From assembly GCA_938045435.1 (NCBI GenBank), contig CALIBA010000289.1, positions 1 through 14,185 on the forward strand: a DNA stretch of 14,185 nt, in the 5' to 3' direction. This document shows positions 7,729-13,254 of the stretch, one piece after another; within the stretch, counting starts at the first letter, position 1, and each line of letters opens with the position of its first letter. The position numbers were made by a program, and so were the translations under genes. A model generated the notes under the pieces. The model saw only the letters and a list, made by a program, of their open reading frames with translations. It ran no database searches and was not told where the DNA came from. The DNA is from an uncultured Selenomonas sp. (lineage in GTDB: Bacteria > Bacillota > Negativicutes > Selenomonadales > Selenomonadaceae).

Positions 7729-7746
7729 GCGGGAGGTTCCTCCCGC
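7729..7746. promoter_or_regulatory. Perfect palindrome in the leader of the tandem TPR operon
   Basis: GCGGGAGG-TT-CCTCCCGC has perfect 8 bp arms with a 2 bp centre. It ends about 20 bp upstream of the chosen start codon at 7709. It could be a repressor site or a leader hairpin near the ribosome-binding site. No clear promoter could be assigned upstream for this operon. Confidence 0.4.
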
Positions 7747-7894
7747 AGCCAGTGGAAATGCCGTTCCATCTGCATTTTTCCAACCTGTAATTACGTATCG
7801 TATTGTTTCAAATTTTCATTAAAGCATCATGAAAAAGTGATTAGGGAAATGTTGCATTTGGGGGGAGAATAGGACTGCGCGGAGATTTTTGCTT

Positions 7895-7917
7895 TGCGGC
7901 AGAAAATTTCTGCCGCA
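7895..7917. promoter_or_regulatory. Perfect 11-bp-arm palindrome upstream of the tRNA-Thr promoter
   Basis: TGCGGCAGAAA-A-TTTCTGCCGCA ends three bases before the -35 box of the tRNA gene. It lies between the tRNA gene and the divergent TPR operon. No T-run follows on either strand, so an operator or a nucleoid/regulator site fits better than a terminator. The gene-free stretch 7710-7981 otherwise holds only this, the tRNA promoter and the leader palindrome. Confidence 0.45.
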
Positions 7918-7920
7918 GGG

Positions 7921-7949
7921 TTGACATGCCATTCCCACTCGAGTATAAT
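7921..7949 (+). promoter_or_regulatory. Consensus sigma-70/SigA promoter for tRNA-Thr
   Basis: A perfect -35 TTGACA (7921-7926) and perfect -10 TATAAT (7944-7949) are separated by 17 bp. The mature tRNA begins 32 bases after the -10 box, leaving a short 5' leader for RNase P. Confidence 0.9.
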
Positions 7950-7981
7950 ACCACTATCGTCTTGTGCTTGAGGCGATATAT

Positions 7982-8057
7982 GCTGATTTAGCTCAGTTGG
8001 TAGAGCAGCTCATTCGTAATGAGCAGGTCGTAGGTTCAAGTCCTATAATCAGCTCCA
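7982..8057 (+). tRNA. tRNA-Thr (anticodon CGT)
   Basis: The complete 76-base cloverleaf includes an encoded CCA. The acceptor stem GCTGATT/AATCAGC, D-arm GCTC/GAGC, anticodon stem GCTCA/TGAGC and T-arm GTAGG/CCTAT (one G-U) all pair. The anticodon loop TTCGTAA has CGT at 8015-8017, reading the threonine codon ACG. The discriminator base is T at 8054. It has its own promoter and terminator, so it is monocistronic. Confidence 0.97.
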
Positions 8058-8065
8058 TCTGTATT

Positions 8066-8097
8066 AAAAAGGCTTCCGAGATGCGGAAGCCTTTTTT
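8066..8097. terminator. Bidirectional rho-independent terminator after tRNA-Thr
   Basis: The stem AAAAAGGCTTCCG (8066-8078) pairs with CGGAAGCCTTTTT (8084-8096) around a 5 nt loop, with T-runs on both strands. It ends the tRNA transcript on the plus strand and the secreted-protein array on the minus strand (stop codon at 8129). Confidence 0.95.
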
Positions 8098-8128
8098 GTT
8101 GCGAAAAATTTTGGGTTGATTGGGGGGG

Positions 8129-8995
8129 TTAATCCTGCGCACTGTAAAAGCTCTGCCATGAAGCAGCAAGGGCGGCACGCGTGTTTTCGCTGAGTTCCTC
8201 CCATGAGGCGCAGCGGATGCAGTGTTCGTCTGCACGGCCGCGCCAGAAATCTGCGGCTTCGACGCCGTAGGGATCGACATTTTTGTTAGGACCAAGGAGC
8301 TTCATCGAGGTGTAATACGTATCGACGATTTCTCTTAAGGCGCCCGCCGTCCCTTCTATGCGGGCATTCGTTTGGGCGCTTAGATGCCCTGCATCGAGCC
8401 ATAGCATCTGCGCCTCGTACACGATGTTGTAGCGCTCTGTGGGCCACTGTATGCTGTCATCGCGGGGCATGAGCTGTGTATCTACGTGATAGATGCGGTT
8501 GCCGTCCGTTTTATGCGCTCTTGTATAGATGTGTGTGAAGTCGGGAAAGACTGCGTCCGTATGCTGGATGATAAGCGGCTCAAGGCTTGTTCCATCTGCG
8601 CTGATCTCATATGCCTCGCCATAGACCCAACTGAGATAATTCTGGGAGAGCGCAGTAAGCCCCTTTTTCTTCGCATCCGAGATACTCTCACCCGCATAGT
8701 ACAGCGGATCTTTGTTCAAGAAATGTTTGCTGATGAGGAGTTCGAGCCGCCCATTGGCGTCGAGGTCCGTGACGGCGGCGTAGAATTCATAGTGGCTTCG
8801 ATCTTGTCTGTTGCTTTTGAGGATGGAGTCCCATGTGTGGTAGAGGTCGTTGATTTCATTCTGTATGACGCCGGAGGCAGCCATCACATCGATCTGTGCC
8901 TCTGCATCGAGGGCGGCAGGCGTGGCGGCGGCAGGCGCAGCGATGAGCGTGAGAACAGAAAGCACGGTGAGGAAGGTCTTTTTCAGTGGGGTCAT
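8129..8995 (-). CDS. Secreted protein with EF-hand-like DxDxNG loop (array member 4)
   Basis: A 288-residue protein of unknown function. The signal peptide MTPLKKTFLTVLSVLTLIAA (residues 1-20) is followed by the family block AQIDVMAAS. The likely Ca-binding loop VTDLDANGRLELLIS starts at residue ~75 (Asp77, Asp79, Asn81, Gly82). The middle is probably beta-rich, with YEISADGTSLEPL, and the C-terminus is TRAALAASWQSFY. The same blocks recur in the two genes upstream, so all are paralogs. I chose the ATG at 8993-8995 because the signal peptide begins there and AAAGGA lies eight bases upstream. An in-frame ATG at 9092-9094 has an even better ribosome-binding site (AAAGGAG) and lies 13 bp from the preceding gene; it would add 33 Arg-rich residues. 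Last gene of the array, ending at the 8066-8097 terminator. Confidence 0.7.
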   Translation of the reverse strand: MTPLKKTFLTVLSVLTLIAAPAAATPAALDAEAQIDVMAASGVIQNEINDLYHTWDSILKSNRQDRSHYEFYAAVTDLDANGRLELLISKHFLNKDPLYYAGESISDAKKKGLTALSQNYLSWVYGEAYEISADGTSLEPLIIQHTDAVFPDFTHIYTRAHKTDGNRIYHVDTQLMPRDDSIQWPTERYNIVYEAQMLWLDAGHLSAQTNARIEGTAGALREIVDTYYTSMKLLGPNKNVDPYGVEAADFWRGRADEHCIRCASWEELSENTRAALAASWQSFYSAQD

Positions 8996-9094
8996 CCTTT
9001 TGGTCCTTTCGTTGCACCGTAGGAAAATCCTTTGTGAACGTGAGCGCGGCAAGCCTGCCAAGAGACCGTCTCTGACGGTGTGATAGTTCATCAT
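8996..9094 (-). other. In-frame N-terminal extension or leader peptide region before array member 4
   Basis: Thirty-three codons, beginning ATGATG at 9094 and rich in Arg and Lys, are open and in frame with the following gene. They are preceded by GAAAGGAG with suitable spacing. They may be an alternative N-terminus, a translated leader, or the remnant start of a deleted paralog. They contain no recognisable signal peptide. Confidence 0.4.
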
Positions 9095-9107
9095 CGTGCT
9101 CCTTTCG

Positions 9108-9965
9108 TCATGCAGGTGTTACTTCTGCGCCTTTGTGCATCCAGTCGCTATATGAACGCGCGAGGGCAGCGCGTGCGCCCCGCTCCATTTCCTCTGATGA
9201 GACGCAGCTTATTCTGTGTCCGTTGTCGTGCCAACGGAGTTCCGGCGGAATGCGGCTGGGGTCGATCACCTCGCCTGTGGAGAGGATGTGCATTGAGGTA
9301 TAGTCTGCTTCGATGTAGTCGCCATAGACGCCGGCAGACCCCTCACAATGCGCCGTCCGTGCAATGGTCATCTGTCCGTCTGCGAGGCGGACTGTCTGAT
9401 AGTCACATGCGATGCCATAGCGCATCCAACCCTCATACATATGGTTCACGCCCGTCATACGCACTGTATACATGGGATAGAGGGGGACATCGCCCATCGT
9501 GCGCGGTTTCATGTAGAGATTTGAGAGGTCTGGGAAAATGTCTCCCTCATACACGATGGCAAGCGGCATGAGATGCGTGCCGTCCGGGCTGATCTCATAT
9601 GCTGCGCCGTCAAAATGGATGGGATAGTCTGCGCAGAGGGCGGCGAGGCCTTCTTTCTGCTCCTTTGAGATGCTGTCTCCCGCGTGCAGGAGCGGCTCAT
9701 AGCTGCGTGTCTGCCGGCTGATGAGAAGCTCAAGCCGTCCGTTGCCATCGAGGTCGGTGACGGCTGCACAGCATTGATACGCAGGCCGATCCGTGCGCAT
9801 ACTTTGGCGGTTTGTGTGCACAGTGTCAAGCTCCGCCCTTAGGACAGGAGAGGCCGCGATGATGTTCAGCTGCGCAGCTGCATTGGGGGCGGCGGGGGCA
9901 GCGGCGGCTGTGCCTGTCAAGAGCATGAGGAGGACAGCGTACAGTCCCTTTTTGAGCAGTTTCAT
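9108..9965 (-). CDS. Secreted protein with EF-hand-like DxDGNG loop (array member 3)
   Basis: A 285-residue exported protein of unknown function. Residues 1-22 are a signal peptide (MKLLKKGLYAVLLMLLTGTA, then an AAAA stretch). AQLNIIAAS follows, then VTDLDGNGRLELLIS at residues 69-83, with Asp71, Asp73, Asn75 and Gly76 as probable metal ligands. The central YEISPDGTHLMPLAIVYEGD segment matches the same place in the downstream paralog, and ARAALARSYSDW lies near the C-terminus. The start has a textbook AAGGAGG seven bases upstream. It lies 31 bp after the previous array gene and is probably co-transcribed. Two adjacent Cys (65-66) and further Cys near the C-terminus could form disulfides after export. 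Confidence 0.75.
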   Translation of the reverse strand: MKLLKKGLYAVLLMLLTGTAAAAPAAPNAAAQLNIIAASPVLRAELDTVHTNRQSMRTDRPAYQCCAAVTDLDGNGRLELLISRQTRSYEPLLHAGDSISKEQKEGLAALCADYPIHFDGAAYEISPDGTHLMPLAIVYEGDIFPDLSNLYMKPRTMGDVPLYPMYTVRMTGVNHMYEGWMRYGIACDYQTVRLADGQMTIARTAHCEGSAGVYGDYIEADYTSMHILSTGEVIDPSRIPPELRWHDNGHRISCVSSEEMERGARAALARSYSDWMHKGAEVTPA

Positions 9966-9996
9966 GGAGAACCTCCTTTTGCAATCGGGGATTCAT

Positions 9997-10827
9997 TTAT
10001 ACGCGATGGTAGACGAAGGTGTACCATGAGGTGGCGAGCGCTTCGTGCGGGTCTTTCAAAAATGTGTCTCCGGTCATCCAATACATCGCGCTCTGCATGC
10101 TGTACATCCGCGCAAAGTCTTGATAGAATGCGGTCTGCCGGAAATCTGCGGGCGTCATCTCTTCGTGGGCGGGATTGCCGTCGTAGATATTTGCAGAGGT
10201 TGCAACCTTTTCGATTTTGTCCAAACCATAGACATTATAATAGCCGCTCTCATCTGCGCGTACGTCAAGCATTACCCTGCCGTCTTTGACGGCGACCCAC
10301 TGATAGGCAGTCGTATAGTAAAAGTGACCATGGTCGTCTCTGTCAACCTGCTGCGAGTAAACGGGATACCAAAGCACGCCATCTTCTAGAATTGGATGGC
10401 GTGCGTCCAGTCCCATGAGGTCTGGCGCACCGTAGCCGTCCTCGGGCGCGGGGAGACGCGCGAAGCGTCCGTCGGCATCCACCTCGTAGATTGCGATGTC
10501 TACTGCCGTTGGAAGTTGGCGCAGCGAATACGGGATGGTACCCTCGCTCCCCTCCGGCACGGCGGCATGACGAAAGAGCAGTTCGAGCCGTCCGTTGCCG
10601 TCAAGGTCGGCGACGGCAACGCGCGTCTCTGCTGGGTCAAAGGCACGGAGATGAAATGGAAGCTCGTCTGGTGCGCAGAGGGCGGCGAACTCATATTTCC
10701 AGACCTCTTGGGCGCTGGCAATCGTGTCGAGCTGTGCCTCAGGACTGGGGGCAGCGGCAGCTGATGCCGTGAGCGTACATGCGGCAAGCGCTGCGATGAG
10801 GCTCTTTTTGAGCGAAATGAATGTCAT
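9997..10827 (-). CDS. Secreted protein with EF-hand-like DxDGNG loop (array member 2)
   Basis: A 276-residue exported protein of unknown function. The signal peptide (MTFISLKKSLIAALAACTLT, cleavage near ASAAAA) is followed by AQLDTIASAQ. The loop VADLDGNGRLELLF has Asp74, Asp76, Asn78 and Gly79. A beta-rich middle contains WVAVKDGRVMLDVRADESGY, and the C-terminus holds HEALATSWYTF. I chose the second ATG (10825-10827): AAAGGAG is only one base from the first ATG (10833) but seven from this one. The truncated gene just upstream (10846-11262) is its closest relative, matching over most of its length at the level of motif order. It belongs to the minus-strand array with 18-31 bp gaps. Confidence 0.75.
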   Translation of the reverse strand: MTFISLKKSLIAALAACTLTASAAAAPSPEAQLDTIASAQEVWKYEFAALCAPDELPFHLRAFDPAETRVAVADLDGNGRLELLFRHAAVPEGSEGTIPYSLRQLPTAVDIAIYEVDADGRFARLPAPEDGYGAPDLMGLDARHPILEDGVLWYPVYSQQVDRDDHGHFYYTTAYQWVAVKDGRVMLDVRADESGYYNVYGLDKIEKVATSANIYDGNPAHEEMTPADFRQTAFYQDFARMYSMQSAMYWMTGDTFLKDPHEALATSWYTFVYHRV

Positions 10828-10845
10828 CGTCATACTCCTTTCGAT

Positions 10846-11262
10846 TTACTTGATCCCATAGGAGAAGCCCTGCCACGAGGCGGCGAATGCCGTGCGGGGA
10901 TGATCTAGGAGCGCGTCAGCGTCCATCCAGTGCATAGATCCCTGCGGCGTGGCTGTCTTGCTGAATGCCGTACAGAACGGACTATCGTCAATGCTGCGCG
11001 GGGCGATGTCCACGCCCTGCGGGTCGTCGTCATAGATCTTGGCCGTGACGGAGTGCATCTGTGCCGCATCCGTATCGTCACGGAGCACATAGTACCCCGT
11101 TTCCTCAGCACGTGTTTTCACATGGATCACGCCGTCTTTGAGCCAAAGCATTTCATACTGCCTGCGGTACATAGGCGCACCATCGCGGTTGAGGCCGGAC
11201 AGATCTCCTGTGATGAGGTTGTAATAGCGTATTCCGTCTGCTACGTGCAGCGCGGCAGCAGG
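10846..11262 (-). pseudogene. 5'-truncated paralog of the secreted-protein array (array member 1)
   Basis: About 139 codons are open, corresponding to the C-terminal half of the array proteins. EMLWLKDGVIHVKTRAEETG matches the WVAVKDGRVMLDVRADESG region of the next gene. TAKIYDDDPQG matches SANIYDGNPAH, SMHWMDADALLDHPRTAFAA matches the YWMTGDTFLKDPHEALAT region, and the end is SWQGFSYG. The signal peptide and DxDxNG loop are missing. The frame runs without interruption from the lemA stop codon at 11263-11265, so there is no start codon of its own except an internal ATG at 11170-11172. A deletion or an assembly join between lemA and this gene removed the 5' half. It may still be co-transcribed with the intact copies but is unlikely to give an exported protein. 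Confidence 0.7.
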
Positions 11263-11835
11263 TTAGAACTTGACCTCGGGCACAGCGTCTGCGCCCTCTT
11301 TCGCCTGGAACTGGGGCTTTACGGTCATGCCCATGAAACCCGCGAGGAACAGGCCGGGGAAGGTCGAGACACGCACATTGTACTCCTGTACCGCCTCATT
11401 GTAATCGCGGCGTGCGACGGCAATGCGGTTCTCGGAGCCGGACAGCTCACGCATAAGCTCTAGGTACTGGGTATTTGCCTTGAGGTCGGGATAGGCTTCT
11501 GCGATGGCAAAGAGGCGGCCGAGTGCGCTCGTGAGCTCGGCGTTTGCCGCATCGACTTGCTCTACGCCCTGTGCGCCTGCAAGTTTGGCACGTGCATTGA
11601 CGACCGCCTCGATGACGCTCTTTTCATGCACATCATAGCCCTTGACTGTATTCACGAGGTTCGGGATGAGGTCGCTGCGCCGCTGCATCTGGTTCTCTAC
11701 CTGTCCGTAGGAAGCATCGACGCGGATCTCTGCCTCCTTCAGATTGTTAAAGAGGGAGACGAGGCTGCCGAGGATGATAAGGATAACGACAATGATGGCG
11801 ATTCCGACGGAGATGAAACCCTTGTTGTTCATCAT
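11263..11835 (-). CDS. lemA: LemA family protein
   Basis: A ~190-residue protein with one N-terminal transmembrane helix (GFISVGIAIIVVILIILGSL) followed by the all-helical LemA domain. Family blocks are present: RSDLIPNLVNTVKGY, the VIEAVVNARAKLAGAQ segment, AIAEAYPDLKANTQYLEL, then LSGSENRIAVARRDYNEAVQ and VSTFPGLFLAGFMGM. The end, AVPEVKF, fits the usual C-terminus, so the gene is complete. The start is ATG at 11833-11835 or the next codon; AAAGGAAG lies five to eight bases upstream. The longer frame to 11880 has no better site. LemA proteins are membrane-anchored and of unclear function, often encoded with a TPM-domain (YgcG) protein. Here the expected partner is not visible, and a truncated secreted-protein gene follows instead. 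Confidence 0.9.
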   Translation of the reverse strand: MMNNKGFISVGIAIIVVILIILGSLVSLFNNLKEAEIRVDASYGQVENQMQRRSDLIPNLVNTVKGYDVHEKSVIEAVVNARAKLAGAQGVEQVDAANAELTSALGRLFAIAEAYPDLKANTQYLELMRELSGSENRIAVARRDYNEAVQEYNVRVSTFPGLFLAGFMGMTVKPQFQAKEGADAVPEVKF

Positions 11836-11869
11836 AAAAACTTCCTTTCTTGTAGCTTCCTGCGTGTCC

Positions 11870-11903
11870 CACGCGAACACTTAGTTGTGCAAGTGTTCGC
11901 GTG
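11870..11903. repeat. Perfect 13 bp inverted repeat at the block B / block C boundary
   Basis: CACGCGAACACTT (11870-11882) and AAGTGTTCGCGTG (11891-11903) pair perfectly around an 8 nt loop. No T-run follows on either strand. It lies upstream of lemA and ends one base before the stop codon of the DUF2726 gene. Its right half resembles 5475-5506 (TGCAAGTG-TCGCGT shared), so it probably belongs to block B. Confidence 0.6.
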
Positions 11904-11910
11904 CTTATTC
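11899..11910. other. Probable junction between unrelated genomes (block B / block C)
   Basis: Left of this point lemA and the secreted-protein array look Negativicutes-like. Right of it a DUF2726 gene and ccmB look gammaproteobacterial. The boundary coincides with the end of the 13 bp inverted repeat and the DUF2726 stop codon at 11905-11907. No integrase, IS or duplication is visible. An assembly or amplification chimera is the simplest reading. Confidence 0.6.
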
Positions 11911-12436
11911 GCCGAAATAGCTGCGGACCTCTGAAACGCGCACGCCTCTCCGAATTACCAATTCCCCGACGCACCGCCGCCGCCAGGACAATGTCCTTGA
12001 TTTTGTCGTTGATGCGGGCGATGTCGCGGCTGAGGCCGTGGCCGCTGCCATCGATCTCGATAACGGCCAGCGGGCGCAGTTCGTGGTCGATGACAAGCAG
12101 GTCTACCCGTTTGCTGTTCACCGCCCAATAAGCACGACGGTCTTTGCTTTGCAGGATTTCGCCGAGGCTGACTTGCAGGAGGACTTGTTCGTTACGGCGG
12201 CGTTTTTGCACGATGTCAACAGCGGTCTGGTAGGCGGCTTTTTCGAGGCGGTTGGCGAGCGGCTTCGCCTGAAAGGGCGCACCGCGTACCGCTTGCAGGT
12301 GCTCGCGGGCGCGTTGCAGGATGGGGTTGTTCCTGTCGCTTTTTTGCCGCTGGCGGCGACGCAGGCGAATGATGCCGAGGATGAGCAGCGCCGCGATGAT
12401 AAAAAGGGCGACGCCGATAAGGCGGTTATGCGGCAT
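11905..12436 (-). CDS. DUF2726 protein with N-terminal TM, frameshifted near the 3' end
   Basis: The encoded protein has one N-terminal membrane helix (LIGVALFIIAALLILGII), a basic linker (RLRRRQRQK), then a DUF2726 domain. The core RVDLLVIDHELRPLAVIEID, followed by GSGHG, fits the PD-(D/E)xK-like nuclease fold proposed for this family, with Asp and Glu-x-Asp as the possible metal-binding set. The frame from 12436 runs past the expected end into lemA leader sequence and stops only at 11747. Removing one C from the CCCC run at 11964-11967 restores a continuous end: AAAVRRELVIRRGVRVSEV, then RSYFGE and a stop at 11905-11907. A one-base sequencing or assembly error is likely; true frameshift decay is the alternative. 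It starts 3 bp after the ccmB stop, so the two form an operon. Function unknown. Confidence 0.7.
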
Positions 12437-12439
12437 GGT

Positions 12440-13102
12440 TCAGGGCAGGTGCTGCGCTTTGAGGGCGAGGGTGGCGAAGGGGATGATAGTGATGAGGGCA
12501 AAGAGGCTGAAGGCGCCGAGCAGGGCGTAATGGCCGCCGATGGCGAGGCCGAGCAGGTTATCGTGCCCGGCGGTGACGCCGATGATGAGGATAGGGATGT
12601 AGAGCGGCACGACGATAAGGAAGCGCAGGAAGGTACCGTGCGTTTGCGCAAGCGTCAGCACGGCGCCGAGCGCGCCGATGAGCAGCAGCGGCAGGCTGCC
12701 GAGGGCAAGTAATGCGGCGGTGGCGGGGATGTTTGCGGCAGGAATATGCAGCATCAGCGCAAGCAGCGGCAGCATGGCAAGGAGCGGCAGGGTGAAGCGC
12801 AGCCAGGCGGCGGCGAGTTTGGCGGGCAGGAGTAGCCACAGGTCGGGCAGATGGAGGCGATCCTGACTGAGGGTGCCGTCGGCGTAATCGGCAGCGAAGA
12901 GTTGTTCGCCGGCAAGCAGGGCGGCAAGCAAGAGCGCAATCCACAGCGCGGCAGGAGCGATGCGCAGCAGGGTGTCGTTATCCGCACCGCTTGCGAGCGG
13001 GAAAAGGATGATAGTGAGGGTGTAGAAAAGGAGCGGTTGCAGGATGGTCTGCGGGTTGCGCAGGCTGGTGTGCAGTTCGCGGCGGATGAGGGTGGCAAGC
13101 AT
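12440..13102 (-). CDS. ccmB: Heme exporter protein CcmB (cytochrome c maturation ABC transporter permease)
   Basis: A 220-residue membrane protein, the normal CcmB length. The cytoplasmic start LIRRELHTSLRNPQT, the FPLASGADNDTLLRIAPAAL loop and EQLFAADYADGTLSQD are diagnostic. Six hydrophobic segments follow the family pattern, including GALGAVLTLA and VVPLYIPILIIGVTAG. CcmB is the permease partner of the ATPase CcmA. Together they energise release of heme-loaded CcmE in System I cytochrome c biogenesis at the inner membrane. Normally ccmA precedes and ccmC follows. Here no ccmA end is seen in the 150 bp upstream, and a DUF2726 gene follows 3 bp downstream, so this copy is separated from the canonical cluster. 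No convincing ribosome-binding site precedes the ATG. Confidence 0.9.
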   Translation of the reverse strand: MLATLIRRELHTSLRNPQTILQPLLFYTLTIILFPLASGADNDTLLRIAPAALWIALLLAALLAGEQLFAADYADGTLSQDRLHLPDLWLLLPAKLAAAWLRFTLPLLAMLPLLALMLHIPAANIPATAALLALGSLPLLLIGALGAVLTLAQTHGTFLRFLIVVPLYIPILIIGVTAGHDNLLGLAIGGHYALLGAFSLFALITIIPFATLALKAQHLP

Positions 13103-13178
13103 GGGGCAGGCGGTGATAACGGGGCGCGCAAGGATATACCCAGCGCACGGTGTGTGTCATACGCTTTTTGCTGCCGGT

Positions 13179-13206
13179 TTGTTGTCGTGCCGTTTCGCGG
13201 CATAAT
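13179..13206 (+). promoter_or_regulatory. Candidate promoter of the surface lipoprotein gene
   Basis: TTGTTG (13179-13184) and CATAAT (13201-13206) are spaced by 16 bp. The -10 box sits inside the small inverted repeat CGGCAT-A-ATGCCG, and a second one, GCGAC-TTT-GTCGC (13213-13225), follows. The 152 bp region between the divergent ccmB and lipoprotein genes holds nothing else recognisable. Confidence 0.35.
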
Positions 13207-13254
13207 GCCGCCGCGACTTTGTCGCCCAATCCATAAACATCAAGGAGTTAACGG

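Noticed and set aside
7982..8057. tRNA-Thr as an integration site for a genomic island
   Set aside because: No integrase, no duplicated tRNA 3' end elsewhere in the window, and the tRNA is followed at once by its terminator and a convergent gene.
8486..9022. 178-codon plus-strand frame, and similar antisense frames across 4841-5356 and 9080-9571
   Set aside because: They lie opposite genes with signal peptides, ribosome-binding sites and paralogs, and show no domain pattern of their own.
8129..11262. Toxin-immunity or contact-dependent inhibition array
   Set aside because: All intact members have signal peptides and the same domain plan; there is no large delivery protein, toxin motif or alternating small immunity gene.
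12038..12712. 224-codon open frame on the plus strand
   Set aside because: It is antisense to ccmB and DUF2726, both of which have clear family motifs; its acidic, Glu/Asp/Gly-rich translation is typical of a shadow frame in GC-rich DNA.
12978..13229. Possible small gene upstream of ccmB on the minus strand (candidate ccmA end)
   Set aside because: The translation has no CcmA motif and is rich in Pro, His and Arg, as expected for noncoding GC-rich sequence overlapping ccmB.
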